46,098 bases of DNA, taken from an uncultured Porphyromonadaceae bacterium (GTDB lineage Bacteria; Bacteroidota; Bacteroidia; Bacteroidales; Muribaculaceae). The stretch is taken from contig CAJKRG010000019.1 in the NCBI GenBank assembly GCA_905202215.1, positions 1-46,098 of the forward strand, in the 5' to 3' direction. Both the position numbers and the translations under genes were made by a program. Positions 24,084 to 33,744 of the stretch are shown in pieces. Below the pieces are notes generated by a model. It made no database searches, was not told the DNA's origin, and saw nothing but the letters and a program-made list of their open reading frames with translations. Position 1 is the first letter of the stretch. Every line of letters begins with the position of its first letter.

Positions 24084-25385
24084 TTATTCAAGCAGCCATT
24101 GCCATGCCGGAACCACATGTATCGTCATTCCGGCAGCTGTATGAATTTCTTCTGAATTATCCGCTGTTATAATCAGGAGGTTTCGGCAACCGGTTGCTTC
24201 TGCAGCCTCTATGATTCCGTTTATTTCCCTTCGCCGTGTTTCCTCATTGTCCATATTCCAGGTCACCTGAATCAATTTTTCGATTTCGGAACCGCGCTGT
24301 ACTACAAAATCGCATTCGCCTTTGCCTTGATAGTAGAATATCCGGTCGATCGGAGTTCTTTTGCGATACAACTGAAGAAAAACAGTGTTTTCAAGTTTCT
24401 TGCCGTCATCATCACTCTGAGGGAGCAGGACAGCATCGCGCAGACCGTTGTCTATGCAGTAGTATTTGGGCTGAGAACTTTTGGCTTTCTGCAACGATTT
24501 GCTGTAGTTGGATATGCGCAGGAATATGAAAATGTCGCAGGCGTGGTCAATCCAGTCGTATAAGTCATCCTTGCTTACTTTTAGGCCTTGTGATTTTATG
24601 TCGCCGTGTATGGCACGCACCGACGTCGGTTTTGTGAGGTTTGCCATTATTCTCTTGAGAAGATAGCGCAATACTTCTATGTTAGACAGCTCGTAGTGCT
24701 CTACAAGATCTTTCAAGAGCATTGTGTCGAAGTATGTCTGTAATATTTTGGCTTTAAGCAGAGGATTGTCTGTAAGGACAATCTCAGGAAACCCGCCTTC
24801 CGTATTATAGGCAATAAAGGCATTTTTTACTTTTGCAATATCTGCCTCCAGCCAGCTGTTTGTCTTTATGCCTTTGAATCCGCAATATTCCCGGAAAGAG
24901 AGTGGTAGAGTCTCTTCTTCAAGAGGCCAACCTCTCAGTGCCGACTTAAGTTCGCGGCTGAGCATGGTGGCATTGCTTCCGCTTATATATATGTGTTTGG
25001 AATAGTGCTTATAAAGGCGCATTACGAAATATTCCCATCCTTCTATCAGTTGTATTTCATCGAAAAACATATATACTGAAGAAATTGCAATTTCAGGATA
25101 CATTTCAGTATAGGCCTCTATTATCTGATTTAGCTCGTCGGTAGTCATTCTGACGAGGCGTTCGTCATCGAAACTTATCCATAATATTCGTTCTCGACTG
25201 ACACCTCGCTTGAGGAGGCTGTTCGCGACAGCTTCCATTTTCGATGATTTCCCGCAGCGCCGCACACCCGGTATGGTCACTATTTTGTCATAGTCTATCG
25301 GCAGTTCGTTTTCGCGCTCTTTCAAATCAGTTGGAAATTCTGCCTGGCGCATTGCTATCTGGGATTTGAGATATGTCTTATCCAT
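24084..25385 (-). CDS. AAA-type ATPase with DUF4143 domain
   Basis: The 433-residue protein has the AAA_14/DUF4143 arrangement. A Walker A motif of the form GVRRCGKSS (about residues 40-48) and a Walker B VYMFFDEIQ (about 104-112) make up the N-terminal ATPase. The C-terminal half (LRDAVLLPQSDDDGKKLENTVFLQLYRK, then GKGECDFVVQRGSEIEKLIQVTW) is the DUF4143 part with a PD-(D/E)xK-like core. Such genes are abundant and variable in Bacteroidetes; their function is not established. It is transcribed convergently with efp. A palindrome covers its promoter. Confidence 0.9.
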   Translation of the reverse strand: MDKTYLKSQIAMRQAEFPTDLKERENELPIDYDKIVTIPGVRRCGKSSKMEAVANSLLKRGVSRERILWISFDDERLVRMTTDELNQIIEAYTEMYPEIAISSVYMFFDEIQLIEGWEYFVMRLYKHYSKHIYISGSNATMLSRELKSALRGWPLEEETLPLSFREYCGFKGIKTNSWLEADIAKVKNAFIAYNTEGGFPEIVLTDNPLLKAKILQTYFDTMLLKDLVEHYELSNIEVLRYLLKRIMANLTKPTSVRAIHGDIKSQGLKVSKDDLYDWIDHACDIFIFLRISNYSKSLQKAKSSQPKYYCIDNGLRDAVLLPQSDDDGKKLENTVFLQLYRKRTPIDRIFYYQGKGECDFVVQRGSEIEKLIQVTWNMDNEETRRREINGIIEAAEATGCRNLLIITADNSEEIHTAAGMTIHVVPAWQWLLE

Positions 25386-25388
25386 GGT

Positions 25389-25430
25389 TGTCCTAAAATT
25401 TAGGACAAAAATAGTGTTTTTTGTCCTAAA
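25389..25430 (-). promoter_or_regulatory. Promoter with three TAGGACA half-sites (likely operator)
   Basis: TGTCCTAAA (25389-25397) and TTTAGGACA (25399-25407) make a perfect 19-bp palindrome between the start codon and a minus-strand -7 box TATTTTTG (plus-strand 25406-25413). A third half-site, TGTCCTAAA, is at 25422-25430. The sites would cover the transcription start, so a repressor binding here would block the ATPase gene. The identity of the regulator is unknown. Confidence 0.7.
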
Positions 25431-25434
25431 AAAA

Positions 25435-25844
25435 AAGACATGATGGGTTTTTGTGATCCGGGGGCTGATAAGCCGGGCAAGTCTGAACTGTCAGACCGGG
25501 TGTTAACGCCCGAATCTTAAAACTAAGTTAAATATGTTAAAGTTGGGGCTTTTTTGCCCTTTCAGGACAGCGAAATGAACAAGTTAATGAAATTTTAACT
25601 TTCTTTGCAGTGGACTTTGAAGTCCGGCTCTCCCTGAGGGCATTTATGAGTAGGATTATATCGACAAACTAAACACACCTTATGACATCTGCGGAATCTA
25701 CCGCGGAGCAGTTCTGGTACCAGCGGAAAAAAATCTCCAGTCGGGAATTTATCGGAATGTCAGACTCATTCGGCGGGTGTTGCGTCATCTTTATAAGAAC
25801 TATATACCATAAAATAATACTTACTTACTAAAAACACCCCTTGC
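25435..25844. other. Leader and promoter region of the sus-like operon
   Basis: No gene is seen. The region holds small hairpins (TCTGA/TCAGA and CGGGTGTTAACGCCCG near 25480-25515). TTTCTTTG (25600-25607) is a possible -7 box, 7 of 8 at best if the second position is ignored, with no TTTG at the right distance; the promoter is therefore uncertain. If it is used, the leader of the SusC-like gene is about 240 nt long, which is unusual for this organism and leaves room for post-transcriptional control. Confidence 0.4.
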
Positions 25845-28800
25845 ATGAAGAACATTTGTTTTCAAATGACCCGGAAGGCACTGTTCGTGTTCGCTCTGAT
25901 GCTCACGGCGGCTCTACCGGCTTTAGCGCAGAACATCACGGTGACAGGTACCGTGTATGAGCCCGAAGGCGAACCCGCCATCGGCGCAAGTGTCGAGGTG
26001 AAAGGCACGCCGGGCAAAGGCGTCGCCACAGATTTCGACGGCAACTATAAAATCTCCGTTGCCCCCGACGCCGTGCTCGTGTTCTCGTATGTGGGCTGCG
26101 ACTCACAGGAAATTCCTGTCGACGGCCGCACCCAGATCAATGTCAACCTCAAGACCAATACCGTTGCGATGAACGAACTCGTAGTCGTCGGCTACGGTGT
26201 CGTGAAGAAATCGGATGCCACCGGTTCTGTCGGCGTTGTGAAGCCGACCGATATCGAGGCCGGTCTTGCCACCACAGCCCAGGATCTTCTGGTAGGCGCA
26301 AGCCCCGGTGTCGTTGTATCGACCCAGGGCGGTGACCCTGCCGGCGGCGCAGCCATCCAGATCCGCGGCAGTGCCTCGCTCAACGCCTCGAACGCCCCTC
26401 TTATCGTAATCGACGGTGTGCCTATGGACGGCAACACGGTGAAAGGCTCGACCAACGCCCTTTCGCTGGTAAGCCCCGAGAATATCGAGAACATGACCAT
26501 CCTCAAGTCGGCCTCTGCAACGGCTATCTACGGTAGCCGCGCATCGAACGGTGTGATCATCATCACCACCAAGCGTGGCAAGGACGGCAAGCCTCAGGTG
26601 AATTTCGCCGCAAACTTCTATGTGGCAACTCCCCGCAAATATCTCGACATGATGAGCGGCTCGCAGTACCGCAACTATATCATCAACAAATACGGCGCGG
26701 AATCGGCCCAGGCCGGCAAGCTCGGTGCTGTCAGCACCGACTGGCAGAAAGAGGTGCTGCGCACCACTTTCAGCCATGATTACAGCCTCTCTGTAGGCGG
26801 TAAGACTGGTGTGCTGCCCTATCGCGTAGGCGTGAACTATACGGGTACCGACGGCGTTGTGCGCGGCACCGACAACCAGCGTCTTGGCGCCACCATCAAC
26901 CTGACACCGTCGTTCTTCGACGATCTCCTCAACATCAGCGCCAACGCCAAGGGTTCCTATATAGTGAACAACTACGGCAGCGGTGCCCTCGGCAGCGCCA
27001 TCGGCTTCAACCCGACACTGCCCGTGCACATGGACAATGTGTTCAACAACTACACCACATATCTTATCGACGGCAGCGTGGCTCTTCCCGACTCTCCCGG
27101 CGGCAGCATAAGCAACATCTATGCCAAGAACCCGGTGTCGCTGTGGAAAGACCACTACAGCCGCTCCAAGGTATACCAGAGCGTGGGCAATCTCCAGATC
27201 GACCTCAAGATGCCCTTCCTCCGCGAGCTCCGCGCCAACCTCAACCTCGGCTATGACTACAGCCACGGCGAGGTCCGCAACTTCGAGCAGCCCTTCTCGC
27301 CCGCCGCATGGGACGGCAAGTTCCAGGTACACGGCACCGACGGCGGTGTCGTGAACGTGCAGCAGGGCTACGGCAGCCTGAGCAAGGAAAATCAGGAGCG
27401 TTATACCCTCATGCTTGAGTTCTATCTCAACTACCACAAGAATTTCGAGGCCATCAAGAGCGACGTGGACGTGACCGGCGGTTACTCCTGGCAGCGCTTC
27501 AACAACAGCGGCCACGACTTCACCGTAGCCGACCCGCAGATGGCATCGTCCGACATCATGTTTACCGATCCCAATCTCAACGGCGGTCAGCCCGTTGCTC
27601 TGAAAGACTACGCCGGATACCAGTATGGCCCGACAAGCTACTATAAGAGCCGCTATCAGCTTGTGTCGTTCTTCGGACGACTCAACTACACCTTCATGGA
27701 CCGCTATCTGCTCACCTTCACCATGCGTCGCGACGGTACCAGCCGCTTCGGCAAGGACCACCGCTGGGGTTCGTTCCCCGCAGCGGCTCTCGGCTGGAAA
27801 ATTCTCGACGAAAGCTTCATGGAAGGCGCCCGCGGCGTGCTGAGCGAACTTAAGCTCCGCTTCGACTGGGGTATCACCGGCCAGCAGGACGTAGGCAGCG
27901 ACTACTTCCCCTATCTGCCCGTATACAGCACTCTTATCGGCAACGGCAACTCGTACATCATCAACGGCCAGTATGTGCAGCTCGCATATCCCAACCCCTA
28001 CAACGGCGACCTCAAGTGGGAGGAAACAACCACCAAGAACATAGGTCTTGATTTCGGCTTCCTCAACAACCGTATCACCGGTAGCATCGAGCTTTACGAG
28101 CGCAAGACCAAAGACCTCCTCGTGCAGGCCAACTTCCCCGCAGGCTCCAACCTGTCGAACGTAGGCTGGCTCAACCTGGGCGACCTCAAGAACACCGGTT
28201 TCGAATTCAACCTCAGCACCCGTCCGGTCGTTACCAAGGACTTCACCTGGACATCGAACCTCAACCTCGCATATAACAAGAACAAGATCACCCGTCTTGC
28301 CGACGGCGCATCGGCCACTACCGGCAGCCTCGGCAACGGTGTCGACGTGCAGAAGCATGTTGTCGGCGAAAGCGCGTTCTCCTTCTGGGTTTACGAGCAG
28401 GCCTACGACAGCAACGGCAATCCTCTCGAAGGCGTCTATGTAGACCAGAACGGCGACGGTGCCATCACCGACGAGGACAAGATCCTCTTCCACCACGTTC
28501 ACCCCGACTGGACCGCAAGCTGGCACAATACCTTCAACTACAAGAACTGGGACTTCGGCTTCGTGCTCCGCGGCTCGTTCGGCAACTGGGCATACAACAA
28601 GAACCAGATGGACAACTCGTTCGCTGCCATGGCCACCAACCAGCCGACTCTCTCGAACCTGATGAACAACACATACCTCTTCGAACAGACACGTACCACC
28701 GAACTCATGCTCAGCAGCTACTTCGTGCAGAACGCCTCGTTCGTGCGCTGCGACAACATCACTGTCGGCTACACCTTCGACAATCTGATGAAGAACAAGC

Positions 28801-28952
28801 TGAAACTGCGCCTCTTCGGTGCCGTGCAGAATCCGTTCGTGATCACCAAGTACAAGGGTCTCGACCCCGAGCTGACCTATCAGCAGGGTATCGACGGCGC
28901 TCCCTATCCGCGTCCCGTGACCGTAACCTTCGGCCTGGTGGCAAATTTCTAA
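25845..28952 (+). CDS. SusC-like TonB-dependent outer-membrane transporter
   Basis: The 1035-residue protein has a signal peptide (MTRKALFVFALMLTAALPALAQ), a carboxypeptidase-regulatory-like domain (about 30-110: VTGTVYEPEGEPAIGASVEVKG) and a plug domain with the SusC/RagA signature NELVVVGYGVVKKSDATGSV. A 22-strand barrel follows, ending in an aromatic C-terminus (GLVANF). It imports oligosaccharides (or other ligands) with the SusD-like partner encoded 22 bp downstream. An alternative start at residue 8 would still give the signal peptide. Confidence 0.96.
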   Translation: MKNICFQMTRKALFVFALMLTAALPALAQNITVTGTVYEPEGEPAIGASVEVKGTPGKGVATDFDGNYKISVAPDAVLVFSYVGCDSQEIPVDGRTQINVNLKTNTVAMNELVVVGYGVVKKSDATGSVGVVKPTDIEAGLATTAQDLLVGASPGVVVSTQGGDPAGGAAIQIRGSASLNASNAPLIVIDGVPMDGNTVKGSTNALSLVSPENIENMTILKSASATAIYGSRASNGVIIITTKRGKDGKPQVNFAANFYVATPRKYLDMMSGSQYRNYIINKYGAESAQAGKLGAVSTDWQKEVLRTTFSHDYSLSVGGKTGVLPYRVGVNYTGTDGVVRGTDNQRLGATINLTPSFFDDLLNISANAKGSYIVNNYGSGALGSAIGFNPTLPVHMDNVFNNYTTYLIDGSVALPDSPGGSISNIYAKNPVSLWKDHYSRSKVYQSVGNLQIDLKMPFLRELRANLNLGYDYSHGEVRNFEQPFSPAAWDGKFQVHGTDGGVVNVQQGYGSLSKENQERYTLMLEFYLNYHKNFEAIKSDVDVTGGYSWQRFNNSGHDFTVADPQMASSDIMFTDPNLNGGQPVALKDYAGYQYGPTSYYKSRYQLVSFFGRLNYTFMDRYLLTFTMRRDGTSRFGKDHRWGSFPAAALGWKILDESFMEGARGVLSELKLRFDWGITGQQDVGSDYFPYLPVYSTLIGNGNSYIINGQYVQLAYPNPYNGDLKWEETTTKNIGLDFGFLNNRITGSIELYERKTKDLLVQANFPAGSNLSNVGWLNLGDLKNTGFEFNLSTRPVVTKDFTWTSNLNLAYNKNKITRLADGASATTGSLGNGVDVQKHVVGESAFSFWVYEQAYDSNGNPLEGVYVDQNGDGAITDEDKILFHHVHPDWTASWHNTFNYKNWDFGFVLRGSFGNWAYNKNQMDNSFAAMATNQPTLSNLMNNTYLFEQTRTTELMLSSYFVQNASFVRCDNITVGYTFDNLMKNKLKLRLFGAVQNPFVITKYKGLDPELTYQQGIDGAPYPRPVTVTFGLVANF

Positions 28953-28974
28953 AACCGGTAAACAAGACATCAAT

Positions 28975-30519
28975 ATGAAATTTACAAACCATATACTTGC
29001 GGGCTGTGTAGCCCTGATGGCTTTCGCCGGCACTTCGTGCGTCGGCGACCTCGACCTCACGCCCAACGACCCCAACACCAAGCTCGAGCTGACATCACAG
29101 GCCGAGTGGGACGGCTTCCTCGGTCGTATATATGCCAACCTCTACCGCGACGACATCATCTCGACTTCTGACGGCGGTGCAGGTACATTCACCCGTACGC
29201 ACTTCAACCTCAATGAGATTGTCGCTGACGAGTGCTTCATCTCCGAAGCCTGGAACGACCCCGGCTATCAGCCGCTGAACAAGAACCAGTGGAGTCCCGA
29301 CAACGAATGGATCTACGCTGCTTTCGCACGCGAGTTCTTCAACGCCAAGATGGCCGCCGAATTCATGTCGGGCATGCGCACCCAGGGAGCAGCATTCTTC
29401 GATGAAACCGAGGTCAACGCCCGTATAGCCGAGGCATCGGCCCTGCGCGGTCTCGCCTACTACCAGATGATCGACCTTTTCGGCCGTGGCCCCTGGATCG
29501 ACGAAAATTCGACCACCGGCGCCACTCCTCCCACCTACGACCGCAAACAGCTGTTCGACGCTATCACGGCCGAACTGGAGCAATATGTGCCGCAGCTCAA
29601 GCCCGCCGCACAGCAGTCCTACGGCCGCGTCAGCCGCGAGGCCGGCTACATGCTCCTCGCCAAGCTCTATCTCAACGCCGAAGTCTATACCGGCACGCCC
29701 ATGTGGCGTGAATGCGCCGAGGCCTGCAAGCAGGTAGTATCGACCGGTATCACTCTTGCTCCCGAGTACAAATATCTCTTCTGCGCCACCAACGACAAGT
29801 ATGCCGGCAACGGCGAGCTGCTGTGGGTCGTTCCCCAGGAGCAGGGCCGCATGGAGGCCTGGGGCGGCACAACCTACCTGACCTGCGGCGCATGGTTCGC
29901 ATCGGCAGGCGAGGAAATCCTCAAGAAACTCAACTATAAGGACGCCTGGGGCGGTCTTCGCCTTCGTCCCGAGCTGTCTAAGGCTCTCGACCGCGCCGAC
30001 AAGCGCCGTCTGATCTTCGAGGGTACATTCCAGGAAGAAATCCCCACTCTGGGCGGCAACGACGCCACCTCGTGCGGATATATGCTCATAAAGTATTCCA
30101 ACAGCCCCGAGACCGACTACGAGAACACCGCAGGCAACAATAACAACAACGTCGCCATGTCGAACGCCGACTATCCTCTGTTCCGCCTCGCCGACACATA
30201 TCTGATGCTCGCCGAGTGCCAGATGCACGGCGTCGAGTGCGACGGCCTCCGCTACCTCAACCTCGTGCGCGAGCGTGCCGGCATGCCTGCCCGTACTTCT
30301 ATCGATGCTGACGAGCTTCTGCGCGAACGCATGTGCGAGCTTTACTGCGAGGGACACCGCCGCAGCGACCTTATCCGCTTCGGCAAGTATACCGGCAGCA
30401 ACTACATGTGGTCGTGGAAAGGCGGCGACTATGCAGGCGCAGCGCTGCCCGCTTACCGCGCATTGTTCCCCATACCGACACAATATACCGAAACTGTAGG
30501 CCAGAATCCCGGTTATTGA
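28975..30519 (+). CDS. SusD/RagB-like surface lipoprotein
   Basis: The 514-residue protein has a lipobox ending at AGTSC (acylated Cys22). The helical TPR-like core typical of SusD is visible (YQMIDLFGRGPW, YYQMIDL, EAGYMLLAKLYLNAEVY, RLADTYLMLAECQ) along with the conserved C-terminal YLNLVRERAGMP and FGKY/YRALFPIPTQY blocks. It forms the lid of the SusC transporter and binds the ligand at the cell surface. Confidence 0.96.
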   Translation: MKFTNHILAGCVALMAFAGTSCVGDLDLTPNDPNTKLELTSQAEWDGFLGRIYANLYRDDIISTSDGGAGTFTRTHFNLNEIVADECFISEAWNDPGYQPLNKNQWSPDNEWIYAAFAREFFNAKMAAEFMSGMRTQGAAFFDETEVNARIAEASALRGLAYYQMIDLFGRGPWIDENSTTGATPPTYDRKQLFDAITAELEQYVPQLKPAAQQSYGRVSREAGYMLLAKLYLNAEVYTGTPMWRECAEACKQVVSTGITLAPEYKYLFCATNDKYAGNGELLWVVPQEQGRMEAWGGTTYLTCGAWFASAGEEILKKLNYKDAWGGLRLRPELSKALDRADKRRLIFEGTFQEEIPTLGGNDATSCGYMLIKYSNSPETDYENTAGNNNNNVAMSNADYPLFRLADTYLMLAECQMHGVECDGLRYLNLVRERAGMPARTSIDADELLRERMCELYCEGHRRSDLIRFGKYTGSNYMWSWKGGDYAGAALPAYRALFPIPTQYTETVGQNPGY

Positions 30520-30542
30520 TTTAAGTTTAATAAGTGAAAGGA

Positions 30543-30625
30543 GTTTATAAAGTTAAGATAATGGCTTCTTCGTACGTTATCAGTACTATTGTCTTAACTC
30601 TGTCGACTTTATAGACTTTATAAAC
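30543..30625. repeat. Intercistronic hairpin, copy 1 (sus-like operon)
   Basis: GTTTATAAAGTTAAGATAATGG (30543-30564) pairs with the region ending TTTATAAAC (30617-30625), with a bulge in the right arm. It sits between the SusD-like and the next lipoprotein gene. A closely related, more perfect copy is at 31941-31993. Both begin after AAGTTTAATAAGT. Confidence 0.8.
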
Positions 30626-30643
30626 CTTACAAAAAAAGAAATA

Positions 30644-31906
30644 ATGAAATTCGCTAAAATATATACTGTTCTGGCTGCTGCGGCTGCAATGCTTGGCGTG
30701 GCATCGTGTTCCACTCCAGACACTCCGGTGATGCAGAAACCGACCGAGTTCAAACTCAATGTGCCGCCTTTCGCCCAGCAGTACTATGACCTCACCGAAG
30801 GCGGTGTGCTCGAGTTCACCTGCTCTCAGCCCGACTACGGTATCGGTACCGTTGTGAACTATTCTGCGGAAATCTCTCTCACCGAGGATTTCGCCGAGTA
30901 CAAGACTCTTGCCAATATCAACGGCGCCAGCGCCACGATCGGCCTCAACGAAGCCGATGTTGCCATCGCAATCTGCGAAATGCTCGGGATCACCGACGAA
31001 GACACCTGGCAGCCTTATGCCGAAGACCATGTGCGCCCCCTCTACGTCCGCGCCGTGGCTCAGGTAGGCTCATATGAGTGGACCAACATCACCTCGAACG
31101 TCATCGAGCTTCCCCGCGTAGACTTCTACTACGCTCTGAAGACTCCTGCGTATATCTATCTCGTAGGCGCTCCCAGCGGCTGGACCGAGCCTATTGCCGA
31201 CAATGCCGACAAATATAAGGACTGGCGTCTGTGGGAAGCTGACGACGCTGTCGGCTCCAATGTGTACTCGGCTGTGTTCGATATGCCCGCCGACCCCGTA
31301 TTCCGCTTCGCAACCGCCCTCACAGGCTGGGATAGCGACTTCATCGGCATCGCCGGCGGCCCCAACGACGATAAGGAAGTGGACTGCATTCTCGCCGACG
31401 GCGAATACAACGGAACTCTTGCCGTGACCAAAGATAAACTTGAATTCAAGGACTTCACCGGCGGTAAGATGACTATCACCGTAGACCTCAACAAGATGAC
31501 TGTGAAGGTTCAGGCCGGCGAGCAGGAAGTTGTGACTCCGAAATATGTCTACATGGTGGGCAATCAGGCCCTGTGGAAAGAGCCCTCTGCAGACAATGCC
31601 GAAATCTACGACAACTGGCGCCTCGAATGCACCGATGGCTCGGGTGTCTTCACCGGCACATTCGAAATCACCGAGACTCAGGATAACAATCCCGACCTCT
31701 TCTGCCGCTTCTATCAGGAACTTACCGGCTGGGGCGCGGCTCAGTGGGCTTCTGTTACCGGCAAGGACTATCCTGTCACTCCCGGCGTTGCTGCCGAAAC
31801 CGCTGTCGGCGAAGGCCCCTTCCAGCTCGAAGGCGCTCTCGGTGCAACTATCAGCGTGTCGCTCGATACGAAGGCAAATACAGTGACATTCGATTTCGTC
31901 GATTAA
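30644..31906 (+). CDS. SusE-like surface glycan-binding lipoprotein
   Basis: The 420-residue protein has a lipobox (GVASCS, Cys22), an N-terminal SusE-type immunoglobulin-like domain (FKLNVPPFAQQYYDLTEGGVLEFTCSQP) and two related carbohydrate-binding modules. The repeated blocks are YIYLVGAPSGWTEPIADNADKYKDWRL (about residue 168) and YVYMVGNQALWKEPSADNAEIYDNWRL (about 302). It likely binds glycan at the surface and feeds SusCD. Confidence 0.85.
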   Translation: MKFAKIYTVLAAAAAMLGVASCSTPDTPVMQKPTEFKLNVPPFAQQYYDLTEGGVLEFTCSQPDYGIGTVVNYSAEISLTEDFAEYKTLANINGASATIGLNEADVAIAICEMLGITDEDTWQPYAEDHVRPLYVRAVAQVGSYEWTNITSNVIELPRVDFYYALKTPAYIYLVGAPSGWTEPIADNADKYKDWRLWEADDAVGSNVYSAVFDMPADPVFRFATALTGWDSDFIGIAGGPNDDKEVDCILADGEYNGTLAVTKDKLEFKDFTGGKMTITVDLNKMTVKVQAGEQEVVTPKYVYMVGNQALWKEPSADNAEIYDNWRLECTDGSGVFTGTFEITETQDNNPDLFCRFYQELTGWGAAQWASVTGKDYPVTPGVAAETAVGEGPFQLEGALGATISVSLDTKANTVTFDFVD

Positions 31907-31940
31907 CCCAAGTCAAAACCAAGTTTAATAAGTAAAAAGA

Positions 31941-31993
31941 GTTTATAAAGTTAAGATAATGGTACTATAAACTATTATCTTAACTCTATAAAC
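31941..31993. repeat. Intercistronic hairpin, copy 2 (sus-like operon)
   Basis: A 23-bp stem with two mismatches (31941-31963 with 31971-31993) and a 7-base loop, between the SusE-like and SusF-like genes. It shares GAGTTTATAAAGTTAAGATAATGG with copy 1. It could protect upstream mRNA or lower expression of the last gene. Confidence 0.85.
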
Positions 31994-32017
31994 CGAAAAC
32001 TTCCTCAACTTACAGAA

Positions 32018-33508
32018 ATGAAGAAATATACAATACTTCCCATATTGGCTCTGGCTCTTGGCTTCGCGGCCTGCGACGAAGTAGAACTCGGCACAGGTAT
32101 TCCCGTTGTCAATCCCGAACTGCCCGCCGCCGGTCCCGACCAGGTGACCGTCGCAGCCCCCGCCGACATGCCCGCAGTGGCCCAGCTTGCCACATATATC
32201 AGCAAGGGCGAGAATGTGCCTGTCGCTGTTGCTACTGCCGCCGAAGGCTGGCCTGAAGGCTACGGCTTCGGTGCAAGCGCCCAGGTAAGCACCGACGAGT
32301 CTTTCTCGAGCTTCTTTACGGTGCCTGTCGTTGTCAGCGGCGATAATTTTGCTGTAGACCCTGTCGCCCTTAACGAAGGCGTGCGCGAGAACATAAGCAA
32401 GAATCCTGTCGAGACAGCGCTCTGGCTGCGCTATAATGTGAGTGCCGTCAAGGGCAACGAGAGCATTGTGCTCGGCGGCCCCGACAAGTTCTTTGGCCCG
32501 ACCAAGCTTACTGTCGTAACGGAAGCCCCGCGCTTTATCGACCAGAAGTACTACTTCATGTGGTCGGCCGACGGCAACGACTGGAATCAGGCCAACAGCT
32601 CGGAGTTCACACACAGCGACAATAATGTGTACGACGACCCCGTGTTCAGCCAGATTCTCAATCTCAGCGCCGCAACAGTCGGTGATGGCATTTACTGGAA
32701 GATTTTTGGCGAAAACTACTTCACCAACTCTGATTTCTCGTCTATCATCGGTGTGGCCGAGGCCGACAAGAACAGTGCAAAAGGTGCTCTTGACCCTGCC
32801 GAGACTCAGGCTGCCGGTTTCATGAAACTCTCCGGCCCTGTCGAATTCCGTATCGATATGGACAATCTCACCTACGAGTATAAGCAGGCTATTCCTAACT
32901 TCTGGCTTGCCGGCAACGGTGTGAACGGCACCAGCTGGAACAACGGTCAGTTCGCCATGGTGATGTGGACAGAAAACTACACCGACTATGCCGGATATGC
33001 CAACCTCTACGGTGCCGACCAGCCCGAGTTCAAGTTCAGCCCCACAAATGCGTGGAACGGCGACTTCGGCGTGGGCGAGGCTCTCGAGTTCAAGACCAAT
33101 CCCGATACCGGCGTTCTGTCGGCTACAGGCAAGGCTAACGGCGGCAGCAATATCAAGGTTCCCGCTCCCGGTCTCTATTTCATCAGCCTCAACTACAGCA
33201 CCCGCGACCTGAGTGTGACCGCTATCAGCACTGTAGGCCTCATTGGCGATTTCAACGGCTGGGCCGCTTCCGAGCCGATGACTCCGTCGGACGACAATCT
33301 CACCTGGAAGGCGACTGTGACAATGAGCGCCGGTAATGCCTGGAAGTTCCGCATGAACAACGGCTGGGATATCAACCTGGGCGGCAATCTGCAGAACCTC
33401 ACCGGCTTCGGCAATCCTGCCAACCTGGTGTGCGATGCCGACGGCACATACGAGATAACTCTCTATCTCGGCACTATCCCCTACACCGCGACAATGGTCA
33501 AGAAATAA
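32018..33508 (+). CDS. SusF/SusE-like surface glycan-binding lipoprotein
   Basis: The 496-residue protein has a lipobox (GFAACD, Cys19), an N-terminal Ig-like part, a central region with several blocks (YYFMWSADGNDWNQANSS, FWLAGNGVNGTSWNNG) and a C-terminal starch-binding type module (IGDFNGWAASEPMTPSDDNLTWKATV, then WKFRMNNGWDINLGG) as in SusE/SusF. The module's GDFNGW and W..R.NNGW pattern is associated with alpha-glucan binding in the starch system, which makes starch-like glycan the best guess. It closes the operon, followed by a terminator. Confidence 0.85.
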   Translation: MKKYTILPILALALGFAACDEVELGTGIPVVNPELPAAGPDQVTVAAPADMPAVAQLATYISKGENVPVAVATAAEGWPEGYGFGASAQVSTDESFSSFFTVPVVVSGDNFAVDPVALNEGVRENISKNPVETALWLRYNVSAVKGNESIVLGGPDKFFGPTKLTVVTEAPRFIDQKYYFMWSADGNDWNQANSSEFTHSDNNVYDDPVFSQILNLSAATVGDGIYWKIFGENYFTNSDFSSIIGVAEADKNSAKGALDPAETQAAGFMKLSGPVEFRIDMDNLTYEYKQAIPNFWLAGNGVNGTSWNNGQFAMVMWTENYTDYAGYANLYGADQPEFKFSPTNAWNGDFGVGEALEFKTNPDTGVLSATGKANGGSNIKVPAPGLYFISLNYSTRDLSVTAISTVGLIGDFNGWAASEPMTPSDDNLTWKATVTMSAGNAWKFRMNNGWDINLGGNLQNLTGFGNPANLVCDADGTYEITLYLGTIPYTATMVKK

Positions 33509-33528
33509 CATAATTTCTCCATGCAAGG

Positions 33529-33571
33529 GCGGCGTCCGTGATCCCGAAAGGGTCAGCGGGCGCCGCTTTTT
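33529..33571 (+). terminator. Terminator of the sus-like operon
   Basis: GCGGCG (33529-33534) pairs with CGCCGC (33561-33566), with an inner CCC/GGG stem, followed by five Ts. It is 20 bp after the last stop codon. Confidence 0.85.
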
Positions 33572-33617
33572 CTTTGGTTAGGGGTTAGTGGATATGATCC
33601 GGTGGCGGATTTTTATT

Positions 33618-33744
33618 CAACCGCTAAGGCGGTTGGGCAATGACATAAAAGCCCGGGGTATGGACGCAATTCAGCGCCAGACCCCGGGCTGTGTTAATAT
33701 TTAAGCGCTACGCGCTTCGCCTGTCAGCGTGTCGGCTTGACAGC
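33618..33744. terminator. Hairpins after rubrerythrin (minus-strand terminator)
   Basis: The stem AGCCCGGGGT (33650-33659) / ACCCCGGGCT (33681-33690) is followed, on the minus strand, by TTTTA, which fits an intrinsic terminator for the rubrerythrin gene ending at 33745. A further small hairpin CAACCGC/GCGGTTG is at 33618-33635. Confidence 0.75.

Noticed and set aside
26103..29138. A 1011-codon open frame on the minus strand opposite the SusC gene
   Set aside because: It is the shadow of a strongly coding SusC gene in a GC-rich genome; it has no family likeness and no promoter.
29095..30483. A 462-codon minus-strand frame opposite the SusD gene
   Set aside because: Antisense shadow of the SusD-like gene with low-complexity composition and no recognisable domain.
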